The position numbers and the translations under genes were made by a program. A stretch of DNA of 64,000 nucleotides from Loxodes magnus (lineage: Eukaryota > Ciliophora > Karyorelictea > Loxodida > Loxodidae): the NCBI GenBank assembly GCA_946699065.1, contig CAMPDV010001733.1, positions 1-64,000 of the forward strand, written 5' to 3'. Below are positions 24,195 through 38,390 of this stretch, in pieces (positions within the stretch are counted from its first letter, which is position 1; each line of letters opens with the position of its first letter). The notes beneath the pieces were generated by a model. The model saw only the letters and a program-made list of their open reading frames with translations, had not been told where the DNA came from and did no database searches.

Positions 24195-25200
24195 TATTTT
24201 AACATAAGAACAATATGTGTAAGAGAAAGATTTAGATTAGCTATCTTTAAGTCATTAAATATTGCACTCGTGTTGGGAATAATAGTTGATTTTCACTTTT
24301 CATTATAATATCAATAATGATAGCTCCAATTTAACAAAAATAATTCTACTTAGTAAAAAAATAACAAATTACATCATTTAATCTTTATTCTCAAAATCAG
24401 AGCAAAGAAATAAATCTGAAGTAAGATAAATATTTTTAAAAATTAAGAAACGTCAAGATAATCGAAACCTTGTTTACTTATGAATATTTGCAAATAGATA
24501 TTATAATTGATGATTTCAAAGAGTTTAATAAGCATAACAATATTTAACTTAAAAAAATTATTCTAAGAATGCCTTTAAAAATGCAGTCATGTCAACAGCA
24601 AAAAGATTTGTTGATTTAATAAAAGATATATAAAACATTTTCTCTTTAATAATATACGCTAAATACAATAGACATCTAATTTAAGAAACTATTTCAATCT
24701 AAAAATTAATTACTTATATTTATAATTTTAAATATGAACTGAATCATCGATATATCAAAACTCAATTCAATAAACTTTGCTTAAGTAGATAGGAATTTGA
24801 TACATTTGAGCACATTTTCAAACGTAATCTTTTTACAGATATTTAAAAATTTTTAATAAACTTAAAATAATTAATGGAAAATAGTGTAAAAGACTTGTTT
24901 TATATGACTAAACTATATTAATAAATAGTTTACAAAAGATAAGATAATTAAATTAGATAAGTACATAAAAATATTTCATCAATAATATTTAGAAAACCAT
25001 TAGAGATTTTAAGAACTAGAGTGAATAGAAAATAGGTTATATTAAAAACCCATTAACAGATTTAATGAGCTAAAAAATTGTTTATGACGATGAGAGTGAA
25101 AGGGAATCATGAATGAAATATAGAAAGTTTTAAATTTAGGTTAATTTGGATGGTTGAAAGGCAATAATTATAGAATAAAGTCTAAATATTTAAAGTGTTA
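24195..25200 (+). repeat. Shared helical coding-like block, copy 2
   Basis: Near-identical to 3050-4060, including the LSRQEFDTFEHIFKRN and LMENSVKDLFYMTKLY segments (near 24780-24920). Here it is not preceded by the endonuclease remnant, so the block and the endonuclease piece are separable. Small differences from copy 1 (for example one or two base indels near 24560) suggest that neither is under strict coding constraint. Confidence 0.45.
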
Positions 25201-26434
25201 TAGTTGATTATTATTACTTATGATTTAAAGTTTTAAATAGTGAATAAGATTTTGAAATGATTAATTTTTAAAAATAAAAATAAATAATTTTAATAATTAT
25301 AATTAATTTGATTAATTGTAAGCTATATGGGCCTTTCTAATATAATAGTTGATATATATATAAATAATAAAAATGATAGGATAAAATTGAATGTTTTAGC
25401 ATTTATAATATTAAAGGATAGTTTTAGTTAAAATATGTTTTTAAAGAAATAAAGTAATTGAATTATAGTTAAATATTTGATGTAAGTATAATTTTGTTAT
25501 TATTAGGAAATGAATAATAATGGCTTATATTTAAATTTGTTTAAACTGACAATTATAAAATAATTAATTTTACATAATTATGTTTAATTAAATTTATATA
25601 AATTAATAATTTATACTTAACTTATAATAAAAGTTAGTTAAGATTATTATTATAATTACTTATATTACTTAGAACTAAAAATTATACATTCATTAAATTT
25701 ATAATTATTGATAATTCTTTATTAATTTTATTTTATACAGTTATCTCTAAAGGTATGTTTAACTATATTTACTTTTTAATTCACTAAATTATTGTTTTAA
25801 TTATTGTAGACATTAATTATCAAATGAGAACTTTTATATTTTTATAATCTAGTAATCAAATGCTTATTGTTAACCAATTATTTAAAACTCTTATCAAAAT
25901 TATGAAAAGCATCCTCTTTATTAGTTTTAAATTGATACAAAGATAATTAATTCTAGCATATAATTATTGAATTATTTTAGATTTTTGATATAGTATTTTT
26001 AATATTAATATCTTACTATTATAAAGGATTATTTTAAACTATATTTTGCTATCATTTAGAATTTTATATTATTAAAGTAATAAAGCTAAAGTTTCCTTTG
26101 GTTTACTTAGAACTTCAATTCCTTTTAGATATTTCTTCCTTTATATTCTCTATGTTTTATTAATTATAGTTAAATAAAGAGTTATTTAAATGGCTTAGCA
26201 ATTTAATTAGTTTTTAGAACCTAAATTTTAATATTTATTTATAAAAATGAATGCTATAAATTAAAGCTATTTAGTAATAATATTTAACTTTAATAAAAGA
26301 GTTATTGTATGAAACTGTTTATTTCAATTTTAAATTTTAAACTAAAATTATTTTTTGACATCTATAACTGCAAGAATTGCTTCAATTATAGACATTAGTA
26401 AATGTTTTTAATGCTTTTTAATATAATCTTGAAC
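25201..26434. other. A+T-rich DNA conserved between units, no gene seen
   Basis: Copy of 4061-5288; nothing recognisable in it. Confidence 0.55.
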
Positions 26435-29120
26435 TCATCAATTTTTAATTACTCTTGTTATAGTCTCATCTTTTATTTCTCCATTTTTACTTTTTCCATT
26501 TCTAATCATTCTAATCTTCTTGATATAAGTTTCTTGTAAAATCTTTTTATTTAGAAATCTAAATATCTAAAATAAGACTTTAGAAAGGAGTTTATAAGTC
26601 CTTAATCATATATTATAATGCGTCTTAAGTCATAATTCTCAATCTCTTATATTAGAATAGTATATACATTTCAAAATCTCCTCAAATGTACCATACTCTC
26701 CACATATACAGTAGGGATTATCAATAGGATAATCAAGATCTTAAAGATCTTTTCTAAAATTAAAAGATTGGGTTCTAAGTTTATATATACTGATAATTTC
26801 TTGTCTAAATTATTTGTTCAACTTAGTGTAAGTAATTACTAAAAATTGGTTAAGATTACTAAACTGCTTAGTATATATTTTAGCTCTTAAACTTTTGAGT
26901 AGCTGTATTATACAAATATTGTTCTTTTTTGACTCTTATATATTTAGTAAACATTTTTTAATTTGTACTAATCTTGGAATTCTACAGGGCGATACTATAG
27001 ATGTCTGATAATCGCTAAACTTTATCATAGCATTGAAATCAAATTTTTCAGTTGGTAATGAAAAGAGAGCCTATTGTCGATGTTGGAAAATTAATGCTTT
27101 CTTATTTCATTTTATAATAGAATTTAAAAAACTTTATTGTCATAATGTGTTTGAAAGATAACCAGTTTAAATCTATGAAACATAACTTATTAATTGCTGA
27201 AGTTGCTGCTTAAAATGCTTTTCTTGAAATCATTCTCATACTTGATTCAATTCTATTCAAAACTCAAGTTATTCCTCTCTGAATACACCATGGTACTAGT
27301 TCTCTCCATATTCTGCTTTAGGTAATGTAAATAGTTTGCATAAAGTTTTAAAATGCCAAGAAATCACATTCTTATATCTCATAAGTTTAAAAACAGTTTT
27401 TTTCATTGCAACTAAATACTTGATCACGACTTCTTTACAATGAGGATTAAAATTTTACTTCTAATGTAGCATTACATCTAAATATGTTACTTTTTCCTTT
27501 TAAATAATTGGTTAATTATCTAATCATAAATTTAAATTTTATTATTTTTAATGTTTCTTTAAAATTTAGATGCATTCAGATTTGATAAATTTTATCTTTA
27601 ATTGAGTTTATGTAAAAATGCTTACTTGTTTCATTTATTAACTCCTTCATCTACTTTGCAGTTTTGGAAAGAAGAATCAAATCATCTGCTCATCGTCTAC
27701 GTGCGAAGCTAATACTCCAACCCTGGCATTTGAATCCCAATCAGGTATTTTTACTTTCGAAATATCTAATTACTATGTCATATGGTCCATGTGACTTTCC
27801 TTACATAACTCCATTGTTGTATTATAATGATGTTCTTTCCTCTATTTTAAATGAAGAATTTAGGTTTTTGTAAAACGATTCTAAGGCTATTATTATTCCA
27901 AGTGGTAGTTTAACTCTCTTAAATTAATCAAGCAAAAGTCTTCTTTCTATTGAGTCAAACATTTTTCCAACATCTATCAGTGTTGCTATCAATTTAGTCT
28001 TACTTTTAGCACTTTTCCGATAGTTATCAATTATTTGTTATATTATTCAAATTTATTAAGTTGCTTATCTACTTTTCATAAATCCCATTTATGTAGGGTG
28101 AATCAAATTTCTCTAATAAAGCAGATTGTATAGTCTTTTTGTTAAAGCTTTATCATATAGTTTTATAATAATATTAATAAGAGAAATAGGTAGTCAGTTT
28201 TTCCAGTCATCTTTATTTCCTTTTTTAAATATTGGAATTACCGACAATGTATTTAATTCCTAAGGGATTCTTCCAAATCTTAACATATTATTCAGAAAAG
28301 AGTGAAGAATTATTATCAAATATTATCCACCATATTTCAGAAGTTCACCTTTTATTCTGTCTTAACAGCTGCTTTTCCATTCGTAATTTCTTTTATAATT
28401 TCTTGTATTTCTTGTATGGTAAAAAGATAAAATCCTTATAAATATGAGAGTTGATAATTTTTAATTTCCTAAATACTATCTTATATTTTATCTATTTTTT
28501 AATTACTAAGATTTATTTATTATTTAGTTAGATTAGAATGTTTGTTAAAAGTACAATTCTCCCATGAATCAATGGATTTATTTTTAATTTCTTAATTAAA
28601 GTTCATTTAATTTATTATTTTAGGCTTTTTAATTTTCTTAGTATGTGAAAATATTTCTTTAGCATCTCCATTTAGAAGTAAAAGTTTCTTTTTTGCTTTG
28701 TTTTTTCAAACTTTCACAAATTAGACTTGAAGTCATTCAGAATGTTGTTTCACTTTTTCATGAAGATTAGTTACTTATTAGTTGATTCTTCCAGATATAA
28801 TATGTGCTTCTTTATATACTGAGTTAGCCCTTTTAGGCGTACATATTTGTTAGTAAGATCTGGAGATATTTGTTATAACTTGAGTCTGGAATAAAGGATG
28901 GTAATGTTTAATCAGCATTGTATTAGATGTTATTTTTGATAAATTTATATTAAACTTCAAGATTATCTTAATCTATCTAAAAGAATTCTAGATAAGTTTG
29001 CAGGAAAAATTCTAAATATTTTTGATGATATATTGCATCTTATAAGCTATTTATTTTATATTTCCTCAAATTCTTGCACATTTTCAATTAATCTCACATA
29101 AAATTAAGTTTTTTTTATAA
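26435..29120 (-). pseudogene. Non-LTR reverse transcriptase ORF2 remnant, unit 2 (catalytic core in frame)
   Basis: Copy of 5289-7980 and the most continuous through the polymerase core: from VIPIFKKGNKDDW (about 28200-28250) through LIDVGKMFDS (about 27955-27985), GVMQGKSHGP and WADDLILLS (27665-27692) there is one uninterrupted frame when TAA/TAG are Gln and TGA is Trp, because it lacks the 5 bp duplication found in copies 1 and 3. TGA at 27690-27692 gives the Trp of WADD. It still shares the later frame shifts with the other copies, between the WADD helix and YLDVML, and its GKAAGPDRI motif is damaged (near 28365). It ends at paired TGA codons (26435-26440) after ITRVIKN. Pseudogene, but recently more intact than its siblings. 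Confidence 0.88.
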
Positions 29121-30797
29121 ATAAATTTGCAGAAAAAATGTTATTTTTAAGCTATAATATCATCTTATCACTGTTTATCTTATAATAGTTTTAAGAATTA
29201 AGTTTTTATCTTTAAATATCTAGCAATTTTCAGTTGATATCATACTTTATGAATAAATATAATTACAATCTTTAAAACATCAATCAAATAGATAAATGAA
29301 CAATAAATAATGACTATTTAATTATAAAATGAATATGAAAACATTTTAATTTAATTTCTTGATAAGATATTTTAAATTTAAATAAGTGCTTAATCTTTTA
29401 AAAATCATATTTATTAAACCACTTTAAATGTTTTTATGTTTATGAATATTTACTATCTTAAATTAAACAATACTATATTCTATATTAAAGCAAACCTTTA
29501 TTAAAGGAATCCTTAAATTATAAATTATCATTTAGTTCTCTAATCATTTAGAATATAACAAAAATAATTCATTATTAAGCTTATTTGGGAAATTGTGTAC
29601 TATTAGCATTATCGGCTTAGTAGAAACTTTGCTTTTTATTATGCTATATATGTTTCTTTTTATATTGTACGAAATATTTGCCATTTTTTATAGATATAAT
29701 TATAATAGTTATTAAATTACACTTTGTATATTATTTTAATTAATACAAAAGATTAAAGCTTTTAACCTTTTTTGATATAATTAAGGTATATTGATTTCTT
29801 AATTATTTACACTTTCATTTTGGTAATTCTTATTATTTAATATTAGAATATCATTTTATTCTTATTTTAGATGCAAGTATAAGATAATTTACAAGAAACT
29901 TAAGATTTTTATTATTTTCCATATATTCAAATTATTTATATACTTTACTAACAAATCCTTTTATATCATAAATAATCAATCTATTAAAAAAAAAAGCTTT
30001 CAGCTTTAATAAAATACCTTCATTAGGAATTCAAATTTTAAGATTAATAAATAAAATCTATTTTCTATATACATAGTAGATATATTCAAGTTGCTTTAAA
30101 TCAAAAAGCTTATCTTTAAAGCTATTTCTTTTAATATTACGAAATAAAAAAAATTTAAAGATAAAAAATACTTAATATAGCAATTTTTTCTTAAAAACTC
30201 ATTTTTCTCTTCTAAATTAACATCTTTTCGCAAACTAAAAACAGATAGTTAGTCGTAATAAGCTCTTTTCAAAACTCTTTTACTCATCTTTTCGATTTTT
30301 AATGTTTTTCTAATTATTATAATAAAGCAGAATATTTTTAAACTTGATTAATAAATTTTTTGTTTCTATATTTTATATAGTTAGGTTAGATATATTATTT
30401 AGATCCTTTTTTAATTACTTTTTTTTAGATTCTTTGTAAATTGGCCTAAAATTTATTATTACAGATGTATTGTACCTCATTTTTTCTATTTGATTGATCA
30501 TATTTTTATAAAGAGATTTTTAAGCTCTTTTTAGATTAGTTATTTTTAAATTTTCGCAATATCTATTAAAAAGTTAGTTTTAAGCCCTCTTATAGAAAAT
30601 TTTTTTACTGATTTTGTTTCTTCCTAAAATTGTCATTTATTTTTTATCTTTACTTCTTAAAAGTCATTTAAAAAACTTTTCAAATCTTTTAAAATTATAT
30701 CCCTTTAAGAAAAGGATTTATCCACCCGAAAATCTTTTGTAGCGAATAACTCAGAGTGAAAAAAGGATAATATTTTCACGATTTCATGGTTTATTTT
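29121..30797. other. A+T-rich DNA conserved between units, no gene seen
   Basis: Copy of 7981-9617, with the arm motif CCCGAAAATCTTTTGTAG near 30725-30742. Nothing else recognised. Confidence 0.55.
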
Positions 30798-31612
30798 ATT
30801 ATATCTCCTTTCTTCTTGAGATCCTTTTCATTTAAGTAAATTCTTATAGCATTAAAAATTTTTAAAGCGAATTTTTTCATTTACTCGAAAAGAAGCTCAA
30901 AGTTAAAAATTGTATTTTTTCCAAAGCATAAACAATAATTTTTTTATCATTTCAAAAATAATATACCTTATCAAAAATATATTTTTAAATCAAAAACAAA
31001 AAATTTTGTTCAAAATTCTTAAAATCAAAAAATTTTCCTAACAAAAAAAATGTTTTTTATTTTTACAAAATACCATTTCAACAAAAAGATTTCCAAATTC
31101 TATTTTAATATAAAATTTTTTTTATTCCTATTTTTTTTCTCAAAAATCTTTTATAACGAATTTTTTCTTGAAATTGTATCCCTATTTAGGATTTTTTATC
31201 CCGAAATCAAGAAATTTATTCCGTCCCGAAAATCTTTGGTAGTGCAAAACTCTGAGCAAAAAAAATTTTTTTCATTTTCATGAAATCTATGCTTTGAAAT
31301 TGAAACATAATTCAAAAAACTTACTATCAGAAAAAAAATTCTAATTAGAAACGTAAAATGTTGAACATAAAAAGAAAATTTAATAATAACAATAAATAAT
31401 AATAATTAATAATAATTAATTATAATAATTAATAATAAAAAACAAAATTTAATTTAATTAAAAATAAAATAAAATACTTAATTAAATTTTTAATTAATAA
31501 TCAAGATTATAAACTAACTTTAACCTTATAAATAATATTTTAACTACTTCACAAAAAAAATCTAAAATTTAAACTCAACTTGAAATTTTTACAAAATCTA
31601 AAAATAAATCTA
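30798..31612. repeat. Arm (left-hand orientation) of unit 2
   Basis: Copy of 9618-10422, with the second arm motif (CCGAAAATCTTTGGTAG, near 31227-31243). Unit 2 has no inverted partner arm on its left within this window. No gene seen; 31613-31917 is the conserved 3' flank of WD40 copy B. Confidence 0.7.
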
Positions 31613-31917
31613 TAAAATTTTATAGAATAAAATTAAACTTAAACTTATTTTACGTCTTCATTTAACAAAATTATATTTTTAATATTTTTAAACATAAACA
31701 CTTTAAATCAACATACCTCACTAATTTCTATAACCTATATTACTCAACCTTTTTTTTAAATCAAGAATATTTAAGAATATACAACCTTTTAATAAATATA
31801 TAAAGCAAACACTTCATAAAATTACAAGCATTATTACCATTCAACATTTATTTAAATGCATTACCAATATCTTATATTTTTAATCGTAAAATTTAATTAA
31901 GTCAAATAGCAAGTTAC

Positions 31918-32989
31918 TCAACTCGAAACTCTCCACTTTCTAATTGTCTGGTCCTTTCCTCCCGATACCAACCATCTATTGTCAACACTCAATGCTATAG
32001 AATGTATATCATCTGTATGCCCTTACAAAGTCTATATACACTCACCTTTATCAAAGTTCCATATTTTGATTGTTTTATCCCATGAACCAGAAAATATTAC
32101 ACTTGAATCAACACTTAACTGAATACTTGATACACCTCTTGCATGACCTTAAAGAGTACGAATACACTAACCAGAAGAGAAGTCCCATATCTTAATTGTC
32201 TTGTCACCAGAACCTGATATTATATACCTGTTATCCTTAAACACTATCACCAATAAAAAATAACTTGAATGGCCAGTAAGAGTTCGCACAAGCTGACCAG
32301 TCTAGAAATCCCAAATCTTTATAGTTTTATCACCAGATCCCGATATAATATATCTAGAGTCATAGGAGATTACTACCGATATAACTGCATTAGTATGACC
32401 CGTTATAGTTCTTTGGAGATTACCATTGTGGAAATTTCAGATCTTTATGGTTTCGTCACCAGATCCCGATATAATATATCTAGAGTCATAAGAGATTGCT
32501 ACCGAGTAAACATGAGAAGTATGCCCCGTTAAAGTTCTTATGAGAGCACCAGTCTATAAGTTTCAGATCTTTATGGTTTTGTCAGAAGATCCTGATACTA
32601 AATAACTAGAGTCTGGGGAGATTACTACCGATAAAGCATATGAAGTATGTCCCATTATAGCTCTTAGGAGAGTACCTGTCTGGAAATTCCAGATCTTTAT
32701 CAAATTTTCGGGATATACTGAACCAGATACAATTCAATTCAGGTCACTTGATATAGCTGCCGATTACACAGGCTAAGTGTGACCAGTAAGGATTTAGTCT
32801 AAAAAATATTAAAGAAATACCTTTACTTTGGTCATAACTGATTTTGTTTATTAACTTTTAGTAGCATAAATTGGGCAGAATTTCATACTTAAAATGAAGT
32901 AGAGATATTTTCCCTAAAATGTGGCTTCTCGCTCTTAAGAGTTTTCTTAAAAAAATACTTTTAGTAAATTGCTTTTCTTTTTTCTCCAT
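31918..32989 (-). CDS. WD40 seven-bladed propeller protein, copy B
   Basis: Intact: ATG at 32989, intron 32799-32820, TGA stop at 31918-31920; 1050 exonic bases, 349 residues. It is five residues shorter than D and E because one ETEKK-like repeat in the Lys/Glu-rich extreme N-terminus is missing. Seven WD40 repeats follow. Distinctive face residues: TQPVQ (blade 1), TSYAL, TSHVY, TNAVI, SSYFL, ARGVS, TDDIH. In blade 5 the usual HSDW is HSSY, so one TGA-coded Trp is absent here. Blades 3 and 4 share a 35 bp exact stretch (TCACCAGATCCCGATATAAT and on) not shared by the other copies in blade 3, suggesting copying from blade 4 into 3. TGA codes Trp in LNWIVSG and in KIWN of blades 2 and 3. Confidence 0.92.
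32799..32820 (-). other. 22 nt intron of WD40 copy B
   Basis: Identical to the intron in the other four copies; required to keep the N-terminal segment in frame with blade 1. Confidence 0.85.
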
Positions 32990-35875
32990 TTTAATTTTTA
33001 TAACTTACTTCTTTAAATATTTAAATAAAGTAACTCAATTAATTTTACTTACTAAATTTCAATAAAATTAAACAATTTAATTATTTATTAAGCATACTTA
33101 TAAATATCTTCTTAAACATTGATTTTTCTATTTTTGTCTTAAAAAAAGACAAGATATTAAACTAATAGTGTACAAACTTTTACAATTTTAATTATTTTAT
33201 ATCTTTTTACTTTTAAATAAAAGGATAAGTTATTATATCAAAAGTTTTATAACGAAGAATTATATCCTTATTATAATAACTTTAATATGCATTTATTAGT
33301 TAAAACTTATTTATGCTTTTAATCAAAGACTTTTAATAAGAAAAAATTATTTTTTTATAGACCCTTTTAAATGATAAATAAAGCATTACAATTTTTTTAA
33401 AATCTACTGTTATTAATTATTATTTTTCTCTTACATTTAATAAAAAAAATGATTTATTTAAGCTTTTTACTAATTAAATAAAATGTAATAAAATTGGGTT
33501 TCTTATTAATTAGTTTGAATAAATATTAAAAAACATCAAATTATTTAAAACAAAGTATTTTTAGAAATTATAAGCTTTTTTAAGAAAGAAAGCATATTTT
33601 TACTATCTTCTATTACTATTTTCTGAATTAATTGAAAAAGTAAACTTAACATAATATGCTTATTTGTAGTATGAGATAATATAAGTATTAGATTAGCTAG
33701 TATAAGTTATTTAGAACTATTCTAATAGATTATTATTTAATTTAATACATTTTATTAACCTACTATTATTCTATATCTTTCAGTTCCTAATCAGCAATTA
33801 TACATGATTTACTTTATAGCACATCATCATTTATTAATCTTATTACAAAAGATTAAAACATAAAAAGATAATATAGATAATTATAGAATTATTTGAAGCT
33901 AGGCATTAAAATAAGCTAGATTTTTAGATTATTTATAATTTTCCTAATTTAAATTATATTTATATATTCCTTTTTATTAACTATCTTTTGTAATTAATTT
34001 TCGTTTGGAAAACTGACAAAAAGATACATTTTGTAAAATATTTAGTCTTAATTTATTTAAGTTTGTTTTAGTGAGTATAAGAATATATTAAATTTAAAGT
34101 ATTAATGATACTAGTTCTAAAAAAGCATTTAGGTAATTATATGTACTAAAATAAATAGTAAAGAGAAAACATTATTCTTTTAATAATTAAATAAAGAAAA
34201 CCTAGCTTAAATCTTCTTTAGAGTCAATTATTTATATATCTAAAATTCTCTATTTATCTTAAAACCAAGTGCTTAATATATTATAGCCTCCTTTACTAAC
34301 TCACTTAATTATATTAACTCATAAAAACTTAAAAGAAAATTCCTTTTAACTGTATTTGGAAATATTCTAAGTACTTTAACTAGTTAAAGATAGGTTTAAT
34401 TAGAGACTAATAAGAAATTTTCTTATTCTCTAGATAAAATATTTAATAAAGCTGTGATTGCATTTCTTATTAATGAAGAATAATATTTTAAATTAAAACA
34501 AGGAAAATTAATATTTTTCTATTTGTTTAATAAAAATTTAAAATAATTTATATAAAATCTCTTAATATTTTATAAAAAACCAAAGTAAATGCAAAATCAT
34601 TAATTAAATATAATTTAAAAATGTTAAGAAAATTTATAATTCTAAATGATATTATAAATAAATATTTAAATATTTTATTAATGTTTAGATAAAAAATATA
34701 ATAAATTATGTAATCTATATTTTAACTTAGAAATGTAGTAAAATATTTTTAAAAGTTAAATTAAAAATTATAAGGAAAACTTAAGAAATTAAATTTTTCT
34801 ATAAAAAGAGAATATAAAATTTAATAATGATTTAAATATACTATCAGTTTTATTAAATTATTTATAAATATTACTAAAAGAAAAAATAAAGTATAAATTA
34901 ATTAATTAAAAAATTTAAAAAATTATAATTTAAAATTTTATATTTAACAATATTTGAGAAAAAGATAAATATTAAAGAATACAAATTTTATTAATCTAGC
35001 ATCGATTGACTTTTTAAATAAAGAAATTCAACAAAAAAATAATTATTCTTAGAAATTTTCAGTTTCAAAATATAAAAATGTTAAAAACGTTAAAAATGTT
35101 AAAAAATTCTCTAAATCTCAGATTTTTATAATCAGCCTATTCGAAGATAGTTTATTTTTACTATTTTTCATCCTTTATGGATGTATATGTGGTAAAAGTA
35201 TTAATTTTTTTACTAATTTCAAATTTTAATCTTCTGCTTAAGTGGAAACTTTTCAATATTTGAATAAATAAGTAAAAATTATTTAATTTTTTATTTTCTA
35301 AACTTAATATGAAATTAAGCTTAATTTTTTAAAAATAATTTTATTTAAATATTAGAATTCTAACTTTATATATTAAGTAAAGTAGCAAAATTAATTAAAA
35401 TTTTGAATTAAAAGCATATTTATTTTTTAATTTTATTGATTAAAATATGCCTATAAATAAAATATGAAACTAGGAGTATTTTTTATTAAAAGGAGAGTTA
35501 AAGATTGTCAAAGAACAATAGATTTACAAATAAAATAAGATTAAACTTTTTGATAAATTTGTATTAAGAAAATAAAATATAAATGATAGTAAATTTGAAT
35601 ATTATTCTTACTTATTTAAAAATTTAATATTATTTAAATATTTTAATCTAAAATATAAATTTCTGGTAATTAAGTTTTATAAAAATTACTCATTTATAAT
35701 TACAAATTATAAGCTAAAAATAATATTATTATAATAATAGTATTTATAATTTATTTACGTATCTTATATTTATTATTTTTATAAATTTAATTTCATAGAA
35801 AAATAATTAATAGTAATTAGTATTTAATAATTAATGCAATTGTATCTAATTTATAATTAAAATCAAAGTTTTCTA
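32990..35875. other. A+T-rich upstream region of WD40 copy B
   Basis: Homologous to the region upstream of copy A, minus the 575 bp between the TTATAAG repeats (junction 33568-33574). Homology stops abruptly at about 35875, inside sequence corresponding to about 15260 of unit 1, where low-copy DNA begins. No gene seen. Confidence 0.55.
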
Positions 35876-37617
35876 ATTCTATGTTTAAGACATCTTAAAT
35901 AATTTTGTGAAATCATTGTTAGAAATCCCTCAGTCCCTTTCTATCAGCACATGCTATCAAAAATTTACTAGATAAAATAAAAATTGGCTTTCTAGATTGA
36001 TTTTGATTTATAGATACTTTTTATTTGAGTCTTATTTCCTAAACTGTTCTTATTCTCTACATTAAAGATCTTTCTCTAAATTATATTTTTCACTTCCCAT
36101 TTATTGAACTGAAGGCTGTAGCTCATTCAATGGTCTTTAATTATCTTACTTTGTCTATTTTTTGCCACTTTTGTAATGAATTAATGAGGCATTTCTTTAT
36201 TTTGTGAAGATTATTCTGAATCCTCAAATTAAGAATTAAAACTGATTATAATATTTCCTATTTGTTTATTTTATACTTCTTAGATTTTACTTTTAGCAGG
36301 TATTTTATAGTGTTTTACACTTATTCTGCTGAGTTAGTCCTTTTTCTGTTTCAAATAAAAGTAATTTCTAATAGCTTGAGTAAATAATAAAGTCTTAAGA
36401 TTTGATTTTGGATATCTATTAATATCTTTTTGATTTATGACTTATACTTTCTTATTTACTAATAATCATAATTATTCTTATTTATTTGGTAAATCTAAAG
36501 TTCTAATTTTGAAATAGTTTCTCAATTAGTTTAGATGGAGATAAAATGTTAATGAAGATTTGATATTAAAATTTGAATAGTTCCCAGTTAATTGGTTTAT
36601 TTCTTTAATTTAAATGAAATAAGAATCTTTCTTTTATTTAATTAAGATTTATATTAAATTAAAGATATTCAATTAATATATTTATTAATAGAAATACTTT
36701 TAGTTAAAAAGTCTTCTACTATTATTAATTTCCTTTTTCTTCAAATTATATTAACTCTCTTTATCTAAACTTGTGTCTTACTATTATTATTTTAATCCAC
36801 TCCTTATTTCTAAATAAGATGATACTATCATTTTGCTCTAATGCTTTATAACTAAAACATTAAAATTTCAATATTATTAAAACATAACCAAGCAAACTAA
36901 TCTTCTTATTCTAAATAATTCAATGAATGTTAAAGGTATTAGATAAATCAAGTTCACTTGAAGGCTTAAAACATTATTTCATATCTATAACTTGCTCCTA
37001 AACTCTTCCTTTTACCGTTTCTATTCCCTTTAGTTATTTTTGCTTTTTGGAGTTCTTGATGTTCAGACCAATGGAGAATTGACTTCTATAAAATGGTTGA
37101 ATTTAAATTAGAAGTTTCAGATAAACTCTTTAATTAACTTAAATCCTTTTAAACATCTTATTTGGAATCTTCTTTTCTGCTTAAAAATAGTCTCTTTAAG
37201 TTAAGTGCTAGTATTTTTAAGAATTGATATCTCAGCATGATACCATTTAAGAATTTTAATTAGCTTGAAATTTACACTTTTAAGTTTTATTTAAATTAGG
37301 TTATAATTATACATATTAGTGATATTAAAGTGTTCTCATCATAGTCTTCCTTTGTTACTTCTAATGTTTATATTATTCTATTAAGAATTAAATCTCTTCC
37401 TCATTCTTGCAAGTTAACTGTTCACTACTTGCTTACAAATAGTATCGCAAAATGGTAAGTTTTACTGATTCTATAACTGATTTATAATGACATTTAATCT
37501 CTAGAGCTAATACAATTGTTTAGTAACTTTTATTAAGTTGATAATGATTTACTTGCTTCAATAAATTAAGGATTAGCTTTTCTTTTTTTTAATTAATTTA
37601 ATTTAAAAATTAATAAA
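35876..37617. other. Low-copy A+T-rich stretch, nothing certain
   Basis: Slightly richer in G+C at its start (35890-36300). Long frames are open on both strands but no family, RNA gene or unit repeat is recognisable. Confidence 0.4.
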
Positions 37618-38390
37618 ATGTAAGTGTCTATTTATTAAAATAGAGCCAAGAAAAGAGTTCATAGTAACCCTTCATTACAGTCAAGTCTTAAATTATTCAA
37701 AATTAATCAAGTAATTTAACCTTTTTAAGTAAACAGAACATAGATAGTCCAAGACTCCAATTATTCAAAAAATTACCCTCAATATTTACCTATACAGCTA
37801 AACATTCCTATACAAATATTGGAGATTAGATCAGAACTAAAATTTATAAAAGACGGAACTCTATAAAAAGTGTAATCATATGAAAAACAATCTATATTGC
37901 AAGATGCATAAATAATAAAAGAGTAAGTATTTGTAAATTTAGAAAATATTAGAAGCATAAAGCTAATTAGAATCTTAATTAGTAAGATAATAACACTAAT
38001 TAGTTCATCAATTGAACAAACTTTTAATCAAGAAACTAAAATTTATAATCAATCAGAGGAACATTAATTATTAAGGAAATTTAAGAAAATAAGCTAATAC
38101 CTATAGGTACTAATAGATAATAGCCTGCTTATATAAATTACTCTTCATTGACCTTCAAATTAATATCCTAAGATTTATTCTTAGATATTATATTTCTCAG
38201 CTGTTGGAATTTTTTAATGCAAAAATTATAAAGTTAAGAAATAGAAGAGCTATGAAAATGTACAAATTTAATTGAGAAACACTTAAGAAATAAAAAAATA
38301 TGCAATTAATTTTGTTAGAATAAACAAAGGCTAAAAATAAAATAAAATTTAGGCTTGAAAAAACTCTAAAGGTTTAAATAAGCCAAAGCA
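37618..38390 (+). CDS. Unknown helical protein with a probable 17 nt intron
   Basis: ATG at 37618 (MQVSIYQNRAKKRVHS). The frame reads as a basic N-terminus followed by Gln/Ile/Lys-rich helices (ILEIRSELKFIKDGTLQKVQ, IIKEQVFVNLENIRSIKLIR, ISSSIEQTFNQETKIYNQ). Without splicing it meets TGA at 38149-38151 (177 residues). Removing GTACTAATAGATAATAG (38107-38123) instead joins TAC CTA TAG to CCT GCT TAT and continues in a protein-like frame (LISQDLFLDIIFLSCWNFLM, IEELWKCTNLIEKHLRNK) in which TGA codes Trp. The 3' end is not clear; the sequence stops looking like protein at about 38390. No family recognised. It is unrelated to the duplicated units around it. Confidence 0.45.
38107..38123 (+). other. 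Probable 17 nt intron
   Basis: GTACTAATAGATAATAG, with GT and AG ends and an ACTAAT element close to the 5' end. Its removal restores a protein-like frame downstream. Such tiny introns are typical of several ciliate groups. Confidence 0.45.

Noticed and set aside
32269-32532. Plus-strand open frame of 87 codons in the standard code (and its mirror at 63367-63630)
   Set aside because: It is the antisense shadow of WD40 blades in copies B and E; repeats such as [14 protein letters not shown] are the reverse frame of KIWN and VVISYDS.
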